A DNA stretch of 64,000 nt, from NCBI RefSeq assembly GCF_000219215.1, contig NC_015724.1, forward strand, positions 62,001 through 126,000, given 5' to 3'. The position numbers were made by a program, and so were the translations under genes. The notes beneath the pieces were generated by a model, which did no database searches, had not been told where the DNA came from, and worked only from the letters and a program-made list of their open reading frames with translations. Source of the stretch: Cupriavidus necator N-1. GTDB lineage: Bacteria; Pseudomonadota; Gammaproteobacteria; Burkholderiales; Burkholderiaceae. Each line of letters opens with the position of its first letter. Position 1 is the first letter of the stretch. Positions 8,415 to 15,111 of the stretch are shown here, piece by piece.

Positions 8415-9353
8415 ATGATGAGCATCATCAAGGCAACCGGCGTTGCATACGGGCGGCTGCGCGCACCGGATCTGGACAGGATGGAGGCATTCCTGCTCGA
8501 TTTCGGCATGGTGCGCGTCGCGCGCAACGAGAATACGCTGTACATGCGCGGCACCGGGCCCGCGCAATACATCCATGTGACGGAGAAGGGCAGCCCTGCC
8601 TTCCTGGGCATGGCCTACCGCGCGGGCAGCGAGGCAGACCTGGAGAAGCTGACGCGGGTGCCTGGCGCCTCCGCGGTGGAGCCGATCGACGCGCCCGGTG
8701 GCGGCAAGCGCGTGCGCCTGCGCGACCCCGACGGCTACCTGATCGAAGTCGTCCACGGCATCGCGCCGCTGCCTGAGCTTCCGATCACGCATCGCCATCC
8801 GGAACAAGGCCGGACGGTCGGCGTACTGGACCGGATCCACATGGGGCCCGCGCGGGTCAGGAGCTTCGGCCATGCCGTCATCTTCACCCCCCGGTTGCAG
8901 GAGACCCTGGAATGGTACTGGCATGTGCTGGGCCTGCTGCCGTCGGAGGAAGTGTACGAGGGCAGCCCGGACAACGTGCTGGGATCGTTCAATCGCTGCG
9001 ACTGCGGCGACGAGTTCGTCGACCACCACGTGGCGATGTTCTTCAGCAATGCCACCGCGGGCCTGAACCATCTCGCCTTCGAGGTGGTTGATCTGGACGA
9101 CGTCTTCACCGGCCACGAGCACCTGCAAGCCAGGGGAGGGTACGAGCCGCTCTATGGCGTTGGCCGCCACCTGCTTGGAAACCAGGTGTTCGACTACTGG
9201 GGCGGTCCCTGGGGGATGGTTCACGAACACTACGCGCATGGTGACCTGCTGAACGCAAGCTCGGGACGCAAGCGCGTTGACATCGCCCAGGGCTTTGTCT
9301 CGCCGTGGGGTGGGGAGCCTTCCGAGGCGCTGCTGAATCGCGTCGTCCCCTGA
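8415..9353 (+). CDS. VOC-family extradiol-type ring-cleavage dioxygenase (two domains)
   Basis: 312 residues in two tandem vicinal-oxygen-chelate domains (about 10-120 and 145-290), as in type I extradiol dioxygenases such as catechol 2,3-dioxygenase. The C-terminal domain carries a complete candidate iron triad: His in SFGHAVIFTP, His in LNHLAFEVVD and Glu in MVHEHYAHGD. Iron-dependent meta-cleavage of a catechol-type ring is the likely reaction, feeding the two FAH-family enzymes encoded next to it. The N-terminal domain (YGRLRAPDLDRMEAFLLDFG) looks structural. An alternative is a glyoxalase/fosfomycin-type enzyme, but size and the triad favour dioxygenase. Confidence 0.85.
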   Translation: MMSIIKATGVAYGRLRAPDLDRMEAFLLDFGMVRVARNENTLYMRGTGPAQYIHVTEKGSPAFLGMAYRAGSEADLEKLTRVPGASAVEPIDAPGGGKRVRLRDPDGYLIEVVHGIAPLPELPITHRHPEQGRTVGVLDRIHMGPARVRSFGHAVIFTPRLQETLEWYWHVLGLLPSEEVYEGSPDNVLGSFNRCDCGDEFVDHHVAMFFSNATAGLNHLAFEVVDLDDVFTGHEHLQARGGYEPLYGVGRHLLGNQVFDYWGGPWGMVHEHYAHGDLLNASSGRKRVDIAQGFVSPWGGEPSEALLNRVVP

Positions 9354-9384
9354 GCCGCCGCTTAACGCCACTATCAAACCGAAC

Positions 9385-10092
9385 ATGAACACCTCACTTG
9401 AATTCGACCCGCAAAGCCTGGTGCTGCCGCGTGTGCCCATCCGTGGCAGCACCCAGCATTACCATGTGCGCCGCATCTTCTGCGTCGCGCTGAACTATGC
9501 CGACCATGCCAGAGAGATGGGCAGGGAAGTCTCGCCGGAGCCGCCCTTCTATTTCACCAAGAGTCCCTTCGCCATCACACACACGGACTCGGTCGTTCCG
9601 TATCCGCCGGCCACTGCCAACTATCACCACGAGATCGAACTGGTTGCCGCGATCGGAAAGCCTGCGTTCAGGGTGTCACCCGCCGAGGCCTGGGACTGCG
9701 TGTTCGGATACGCATGCGGGCTCGACATGACGCGGCGCGACCTGCAGCTCGCCGCGCGCGACAAGGGCCGGCCGTGGGAAGTGGGAAAGGATTTCGAGGA
9801 GTCCGCGATCGTCTCGGAGATCGTGCCGGTTTCGGCAATCGGTCACCCGCAAAGCGGCAGGATCGCCGTCTCGGTGAATGGCGAGACGAAGCAGGACAGC
9901 GATATCTCGATGTTTATCTGGAACGTGGCGGAGCTGGTATCCGATCTCTCCAAATACTATCGCCTCGGGCCGGGCGACCTGATCTATACGGGAACGCCCC
10001 ACGGCGTCGGGCCGGTGCGTGCCGGCGACAGCCTGCACGGCGTCGTCGCAGGCGTCGCCAGCATTGACCTGCGCATCGGGCCTGCGGCCTAG
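9385..10092 (+). CDS. FAH-family hydrolase, short form (fumarylpyruvate hydrolase-like)
   Basis: 235 residues, a single FAH domain. Motifs: YHHEIELVAAIG (metal-binding E-x-E), FGYACGLDMTRRDLQ, and GDLIYTGTPHGVGPV. This resembles the fumarylpyruvate/acylpyruvate hydrolases (NagK/FAHD1 type), which cleave 2,4-diketo acids to pyruvate and a carboxylic acid. It starts 32 bases after the VOC dioxygenase gene. It is distinct from the third FAH protein at 25392 in the gentisate cluster. Confidence 0.9.
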   Translation: MNTSLEFDPQSLVLPRVPIRGSTQHYHVRRIFCVALNYADHAREMGREVSPEPPFYFTKSPFAITHTDSVVPYPPATANYHHEIELVAAIGKPAFRVSPAEAWDCVFGYACGLDMTRRDLQLAARDKGRPWEVGKDFEESAIVSEIVPVSAIGHPQSGRIAVSVNGETKQDSDISMFIWNVAELVSDLSKYYRLGPGDLIYTGTPHGVGPVRAGDSLHGVVAGVASIDLRIGPAA

Positions 10093-10176
10093 CCAAGCGT
10101 CAGTCGTGTGCAAGCATGGCGCCAGGTCCAGGCGCCAGCCACAGGGAAATATTTCCTTCATATCTGGAGTCGGAGC

Positions 10177-11976
10177 ATGAACGAGCAAGGCGAATCCGGG
10201 CGAGTCGGTAAATGGCCGCCGGGGGATGCAGCAGGGCAGGAGAATCGAGCCGGCAACGCGGCCAGCGAGGCATCGGCTCGCAGCGCATACAGCCAGGCGT
10301 ATCGAAGCCCCGAAGTCGGCGGGAACCGCGGTGCGCGCCTGCTGCTGAAAGGCGGCACGGTTCTCACGCTTGACGAGAAGGTAGGAGACTTCGAGCAGGC
10401 GGATGTCCTGGTCGAGGGCAAGAAGATCGTGGCCATTGCCCCGCATCTGGAAGCGGCCGGCGCGCAGGTCATCGATTGCAGCGGAACGATCGTGATGCCC
10501 GGATTCATCAGCACGCACCAGCATCAGTACCAGACGCTGATGCGCAGTGCGTTGTCCGATGGCATCCATATCCGCGCCATACCGGCCAATAGCCAGCAGC
10601 CGGTCGCCAAATGGCCGGGCGAATTCTATACGACCACCATCCAGGAGGTCTGGACGCCGGGATTCATGCCGAATCCGCCCGTTCCGGGCCAGCCGCCCAT
10701 CTGGGATCTCGGGCGACCGCCCATGGACCCCGAGGACTGCTACATCGCCGAGTTGGTGTCGTCCCTCAGCCAGATCACCCAGGGCGTCACCACGATCACG
10801 GATACCTCGCAGTCATCGCACACGCCGGACCATACCGACGCGATGATCCAGGCGCTCTTCGATTCGGGCCAACGCGCGGTCTACGCTTACGGATGGGGTA
10901 ATGACCGCTCGGCGCAGTTCCCGGAGCAGTCCTACGAATACCCCGGCCGCAGCGGCGATACGTCATTCGGGTTGGGTCGGCTGGCCAAGACGTACTTCAG
11001 CTCGAAGGACCAGCTGGTGACGCTGGGCGCGATGCTGGACTGGCACCCGGTGGTCGATCCGCGCACGCGCGAGAAGCAGAACTACACGGGGTGGCAACTC
11101 GCGCGGGAGTTCGGCGCGTGGATCAACAACCACGCGGCGCACGGCGCGGTCGTCGAAGGCATTGCGGAGGATCCGCGCAACGGCACTGACTGGTCCGATG
11201 TCACGCTGGTCCACTGCACGCTGTGGCAGGACGAGCCGGTCGCCCAGATCGGCGTGGATAACGTCAGGTCGCGCGCCTGGCAATTGGTTGCCGACCGGGG
11301 TGCACATGTTTCGATCTCGCCGCTGGTGGAAATGCAGATGCGCCACGGCATGCCGCCGTTTCAGCTGGCCCTGAACTACGGCATCCTGCCCAGCCTGAGC
11401 CCGGACACGGAAACCAACATGACGACCAACCCGTTCTCGATGATGCGTTCCGCATTCACGCTGCAACGGGCGCTGGCGAACGAGCTGGTGTTCCCGTTGA
11501 GCGACCCGCAAGGGCTGAAGGTGCCGCAGCTGGTGACCAGCCGGCAAGTGATCGAGATGATGACCATTGCCGGCGCTGCGGGCTCAGGACTGCTTCACAA
11601 GGTCGGCACGCTGACGCCGGGCAAGGAGGCCGATATCGTCGTGCTCGACGCCAATACGCTCAACACCGCGCCCATGAACAACGTTCCCGGCACCGTGGTC
11701 ACGCTGATGGAGTCGCGCAACGTGCGCGATGTGGTCATTGCCGGAAAGATCGTGTACCGCGATGGAAAGCTGGTTGGCTGGGACGTGCAGAAGCTGCTCA
11801 GGGACGTGACTCGGGCGAGGGATCGCGTTCTGGCGCGCATCAACGGCCCGGCGCTGGCAGGTGCCTTGCCGGCGGGCCTGAACAGCCATGCCGAACCGTA
11901 TCGGCCCAATTTCCTGGGATCGACCTCCTATATCGGGCAGAACGCCACCGCGCCGGCTTATGTGCTCAGGCCGTAG
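10177..11976 (+). CDS. amidohydrolase of the ATZ/TRZ-like family
   Basis: 599 residues from the ATG at 10177, preceded by GGAGTCGGAG; the frame is open a further 23 codons upstream. Metal-binding H-Q-H is at about residues 114-116 (FISTHQHQYQTLM). Later landmarks are LVHCTLWQDE, LSPDTETNMTTNPFSMMRSA and the C-terminal GTLTPGKEADIVVLDANT. Family members hydrolytically deaminate, dechlorinate or deamidate ring substrates in the cytoplasm. The first 55 residues are hydrophilic, rich in Gly, Ser, Ala and Glu, and unlike the family. The usual D-G after the last Asp ligand is replaced by D-T-E, so the substrate may be unusual. It closes the catabolic part of the operon. Confidence 0.88.
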   Translation: MNEQGESGRVGKWPPGDAAGQENRAGNAASEASARSAYSQAYRSPEVGGNRGARLLLKGGTVLTLDEKVGDFEQADVLVEGKKIVAIAPHLEAAGAQVIDCSGTIVMPGFISTHQHQYQTLMRSALSDGIHIRAIPANSQQPVAKWPGEFYTTTIQEVWTPGFMPNPPVPGQPPIWDLGRPPMDPEDCYIAELVSSLSQITQGVTTITDTSQSSHTPDHTDAMIQALFDSGQRAVYAYGWGNDRSAQFPEQSYEYPGRSGDTSFGLGRLAKTYFSSKDQLVTLGAMLDWHPVVDPRTREKQNYTGWQLAREFGAWINNHAAHGAVVEGIAEDPRNGTDWSDVTLVHCTLWQDEPVAQIGVDNVRSRAWQLVADRGAHVSISPLVEMQMRHGMPPFQLALNYGILPSLSPDTETNMTTNPFSMMRSAFTLQRALANELVFPLSDPQGLKVPQLVTSRQVIEMMTIAGAAGSGLLHKVGTLTPGKEADIVVLDANTLNTAPMNNVPGTVVTLMESRNVRDVVIAGKIVYRDGKLVGWDVQKLLRDVTRARDRVLARINGPALAGALPAGLNSHAEPYRPNFLGSTSYIGQNATAPAYVLRP

Positions 11977-11985
11977 GTTGGGCGC

Positions 11986-12025
11986 CTGACGGCATCCGCG
12001 GCGCAGGCAGGGCCTGCGCCGTCAG
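11986..12025 (+). terminator. strong hairpin after the amidohydrolase gene
   Basis: GGCGCAGGC (12000-12008) pairs with GCCTGCGCC (12012-12020) around a 3-base loop, and an outer CTGAC/GTCAG pair can extend it. There is no T-run, so it is a possible weak terminator or RNA-protecting hairpin between the catabolic genes and the lipoprotein gene. Confidence 0.4.
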
Positions 12026-12108
12026 CCTCTGTCTGCGGGAATTCCTGTTCCCCATTTGCCCCGTGGATTCATCCCGGGGATTCCTCACCTGCCCTCAGGG
12101 AATCGCTG

Positions 12109-12630
12109 ATGAAAAAGGAAGAAGACGGACTGAGTGCGCTCGGCCGTTTGCTGGCAAGCGCCGGTGCCGCGCTTGCATTGGCCGGTTGCGCCGCTGCGCC
12201 GACCATGGTTGAACTGCAGGAGGTGCGCGGCATTTCCGCGCAGACGCTGCAGGCCAGGCTGGGAGAGCCAACCGACAAGGTTCGGCTGCATGACGGGCGC
12301 AGCCGCTGGCTGTACTCAGGCCAGCCGCTCGGACTCTTCGTCTATGCCGCGGATTTCGACACGGATGGCGCCCTGGTCGACTATCGCCAGATGTTGACGA
12401 TGGAGGAGCTGCAGCAGGCCAGGCCAGGCGCGTGGGCCAAGCAGGATGTGGTGGCGCGATTCGGCAAGCCCCGCTTGCCGATCCAGTACTACGCGTTGCA
12501 GAAGCGTGAAGTCTGGTCCTACCGCTTCCAGTATGTGACGCAGGTCGCGATATTTCATTTCCAGTTCGATGCCGGCGGTGTTCTGCGCGCCACGCAAATG
12601 TCCATCAATTGCTTTGAAGACATGATGTGA
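12109..12630 (+). CDS. lipoprotein with two BamE/SmpA-like repeats
   Basis: 173 residues. The N-terminus carries a lipoprotein signal with lipobox LAGC (Cys about residue 27), so the mature protein is probably tethered to the outer or inner membrane. The rest can be read as two SmpA/OmlA-like units: TLQARLGEPTDKVRLHDG...WLY and DVVARFGKPRLPIQYYAL...WSY, each followed by strands ending in a DTDGALV/DAGGVL turn. This fold is shared with BamE, but this is not the housekeeping BamE. It precedes a porin gene, so a role in envelope assembly or porin function is plausible. Confidence 0.75.
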   Translation: MKKEEDGLSALGRLLASAGAALALAGCAAAPTMVELQEVRGISAQTLQARLGEPTDKVRLHDGRSRWLYSGQPLGLFVYAADFDTDGALVDYRQMLTMEELQQARPGAWAKQDVVARFGKPRLPIQYYALQKREVWSYRFQYVTQVAIFHFQFDAGGVLRATQMSINCFEDMM

Positions 12631-12740
12631 GGGACCACCCGGCGGTGTAGCGAGGAGGCTTTGCCGCCCAATAGATTTATAAATATTTTTATTAAATATG
12701 CCTGATGTACCAAAGGCAACAGATGGGGGAGCGTGGTCCG

Positions 12741-13658
12741 ATGAAATGGTTTGTCTCTTTCCTGCTTTTCGTCCTCTGCAGTACCGCGTGGGGACAGTCG
12801 CTGACGTTGTATGGCGTGATCGATATTGCGATCGCAAGGAACCCGGGCAAGGGCGCCTGGGCAATGCAGAACGGATCGGGCAACCGCTTTGGCCTGCGGG
12901 GCACTGAGGACCTGGGCGGCGGCATGCAGGCCTTCTTCAATGTGGAGAACCGCTTTGCCGGGGACACGGGTGCCATGCGGGATCCGACCCGGCTGTTCAA
13001 CGACCGCTCGATGGTGGGCATCCTCGGCCGGTTCGGGCGGTTCTGGGTCGGGCGGGAATACACGCCCGCGAGCTGGAACGTGCAGATTCCCGCGGACCCG
13101 CTCTACAACAGCACGCTGATGTCGATGTTCCTGATCAGCACGGGCGGGATCGGCAGGGTGTACAACGACAAATCCGTCAATTATGAGTTTGATGTGGACG
13201 GCTTGACGTTCTCTGGCCAGGTTGCGGAGGACGAGGGCAACAAGGTGCCGCATCGGCCGGTCTCCTTCTCCGTTTCCTACCGGGCCGGTTCCGTCCTCGC
13301 GGCCTATGGATACGACCGGCCTGGCGGCGACAGGGCCATCTGGCACATGGTCACCGGCGTCTATGAAACGCAGGCATTTACGCTGCGCGCCTCGATGGGC
13401 GGCGGCATGACGGATACGGGGAACCGGCGCGTGTCCTTGATCTTGGGCGCCACGATTCCGATCCGGAACAGCCAGCTCCACATTTCCCACGGCAAGCTCA
13501 GGGACACCACTTCCGATCGGACGCTGATGGAAAAGACCGGTATCGCCTACTACTACTCGCTGTCGAAACGGACCTCGCTGTATGCCGATATCGTGCACGA
13601 CAGCAATGCCAGGCCGAAACACTTCGGCGGCGAGATCGGCATCAAGCACAGATTCTGA
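12741..13658 (+). CDS. outer-membrane porin (Gram-negative general porin family)
   Basis: 305 residues from ATG 12741, with a signal peptide ending CSTAWGQ and then SLTLYGVIDIAIAR, the hallmark N-terminal strand of betaproteobacterial porins. FGLRGTEDLGGGMQAFFNVE and the terminal IGIKHRF, with a final Phe for BAM recognition, confirm the family. It is shorter than typical 350-400-residue porins of this group, so some loops are reduced. The upstream region (12660-12700) is AT-rich and probably holds its own promoter. It likely admits the substrate of the neighbouring catabolic operon. Confidence 0.93.
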   Translation: MKWFVSFLLFVLCSTAWGQSLTLYGVIDIAIARNPGKGAWAMQNGSGNRFGLRGTEDLGGGMQAFFNVENRFAGDTGAMRDPTRLFNDRSMVGILGRFGRFWVGREYTPASWNVQIPADPLYNSTLMSMFLISTGGIGRVYNDKSVNYEFDVDGLTFSGQVAEDEGNKVPHRPVSFSVSYRAGSVLAAYGYDRPGGDRAIWHMVTGVYETQAFTLRASMGGGMTDTGNRRVSLILGATIPIRNSQLHISHGKLRDTTSDRTLMEKTGIAYYYSLSKRTSLYADIVHDSNARPKHFGGEIGIKHRF

Positions 13659-13670
13659 GAGCGGGCGCGC

Positions 13671-13690
13671 CGGCCGCGCATGCGCGGCCG
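13671..13690. terminator. 20-base palindrome between convergent genes
   Basis: CGGCCGCGCATGCGCGGCCG is a perfect palindrome that exactly fills the gap between the porin stop and the GntR stop on the other strand. It can form a GC hairpin in either transcript. No T-run follows, so termination in both directions is inferred from position. Confidence 0.45.
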
Positions 13691-14422
13691 CTATGACATG
13701 TCGATCGAGATATCGAAGGAGAACTTGCCCGCGGGACAATAGATCCGCCCGACATCGACCACGCGTTCCGTATGATCGAAGACCGTCGCTACCAGATTCA
13801 GGATTGCACTTTTCGGCGGCACCCGGAGGTGGCTCGCAATATCGGCGGAGGCTTCCATTGCGCTGGCGCTGTAGTCGATGCGCATGACATTGACATTGAA
13901 TTTGTCCCGCAGGATCCGCGGAATCGGCATCTTCTGCATATCGGCCTCGGTGATGTTCTCACCGAACTCGGGAAGCATGTAATTGACCGCGTAGTTGATC
14001 GGGCCGTTCTTGTCATGGCGCAGGCGGCGCATATAGGTCAGGTGCGTCGCGTCGCGGAAGGTTGCCTTCAGGTCCTCGGGGGTGACGACCAGAAGCTTCT
14101 CCAGCAGGTCGAGTTCCGCAGCCGAGTCGTGGTTGAACACTGTCGCCAGGGTTCCCAGGACCTTCATCTCCTTCCTTGGCTGTGCTTCGAGTGGATTGAT
14201 GACAGTGCCCCGGCGGCGAGTCCGCGTGATCAAGCCCTCGCTCTCCAGTACCGTCAATGCCTGCCGGACGGTGATCAGGCTGACGCCATGCTCCTCTGCA
14301 AGCTGGCTCTCGGGCGGGAGGCGGAGTTCGCTGGTGCGCAGCCGGTTGTAGATCTCCGCGCGGATCGACTCGCAAGCCTGGTACCAGAGCGGCAGCTTAC
14401 GGCTGAAATGAGTGGTTTCCAT
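13691..14422 (-). CDS. GntR-family regulator, HutC-type
   Basis: 243 residues. The N-terminal winged HTH (about 10-75) has LPPESQLAEEHGVSLITVRQ and ALTVLESEGLITRTRRRGT, typical GntR. The C-terminal 160 residues match the UTRA/HutC effector domain (DATHLTYMRRLR, INYAVNYMLPEF). It is divergent from the ABM/TPR-SagB pair at 14719-17646. The intergenic region contains ATTATACAAC (14476-14485), compatible with a GntR half-site consensus, so autoregulation and control of that operon are likely. The ligand is unknown. Confidence 0.9.
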   Translation of the reverse strand: METTHFSRKLPLWYQACESIRAEIYNRLRTSELRLPPESQLAEEHGVSLITVRQALTVLESEGLITRTRRRGTVINPLEAQPRKEMKVLGTLATVFNHDSAAELDLLEKLLVVTPEDLKATFRDATHLTYMRRLRHDKNGPINYAVNYMLPEFGENITEADMQKMPIPRILRDKFNVNVMRIDYSASAMEASADIASHLRVPPKSAILNLVATVFDHTERVVDVGRIYCPAGKFSFDISIDMS

Positions 14423-14575
14423 GGGTCAGATTCCTGCCGGCGGCGAACGGCCGTTGAATTGAACATAATGAAAATATTATACAACATAACGATCATGGGG
14501 GTGGCGCAGGGGACTGGATCGCCTCTCCTTGTCGGTTCGTGCACTGCAAATGATGCCAATTGTGATGAAGTCCGC

Positions 14576-14603
14576 TTGCTGTGTTGGTTAATATAAGTAT
14601 AAT
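14576..14603 (+). promoter_or_regulatory. sigma-70 promoter upstream of the ABM/TPR-SagB operon
   Basis: TTGCTG (14576-14581), 16 bases, then a perfect TATAAT (14598-14603). It lies 115 bases upstream of the ABM start and downstream of the GntR gene's own AT-rich start region. The block resembles the AT-rich promoter region at 3648-3690. Confidence 0.55.
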
Positions 14604-14718
14604 GATAATAGCATTAGGATCGAGACGCCATGTGCGGTCCGGGATGCTGCCATGACCCACAACAAACGCCGTTCGAGCCGAAGCGCGGTTCAGCGGCGGT
14701 GACTAAGGAGCGAGATTC

Positions 14719-15021
14719 ATGAGTAAAGGAAACGTCGTATTGGTGGTCAATTGCCGCATCAAGCCGGGCAAGGTGGAGGAGCTGATGGCTGCACTGAACG
14801 CGAATGCCGAAGCGGCAAGAACGACCGAGCCGGGTTGCCTGCAGTTCGACGTGCTGGTCGACCCGGAAGACCCCACCCGAATCATGTACTACGAGGTCTA
14901 TCGGGACCAAGCCGCCATCGAGGCGCATGCGCAGACAGCGCATCACAAGACTTGGTACACCGTGGGGCCGCCGATGCTCGACGTGCGGGAGCGTTCGGAT
15001 TTCATCCGCGTAGCGCCGTAA
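14719..15021 (+). CDS. antibiotic biosynthesis monooxygenase (ABM) domain protein, copy 3
   Basis: 100 residues, very similar to the protein at 4221: NVVLVVNCRIKPGKVEELMA, EPGCLQFDV, then RIMYYEVYRDQAAIEAHAQT and AHHKTW. The ATG follows AAGGAGCGAG. It is the first gene after the GntR-controlled promoter, and the TPR-SagB gene follows 90 bases later on the same strand. Small ABM proteins act on quinols, aldehydes or polyketide-like phenols; the pairing with a SagB-type flavoenzyme suggests they share a substrate or act in consecutive redox steps. That is inference. Confidence 0.88.
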   Translation: MSKGNVVLVVNCRIKPGKVEELMAALNANAEAARTTEPGCLQFDVLVDPEDPTRIMYYEVYRDQAAIEAHAQTAHHKTWYTVGPPMLDVRERSDFIRVAP

Positions 15022-15111
15022 TATAAAGTCCCGCTGTCGCAAGATACGTCCGGACGGCCGCTCGGGCTCCGGGCGTGCTTGCCCTGTCAGTTGTCGGCGG
15101 AGGTATTTCGG

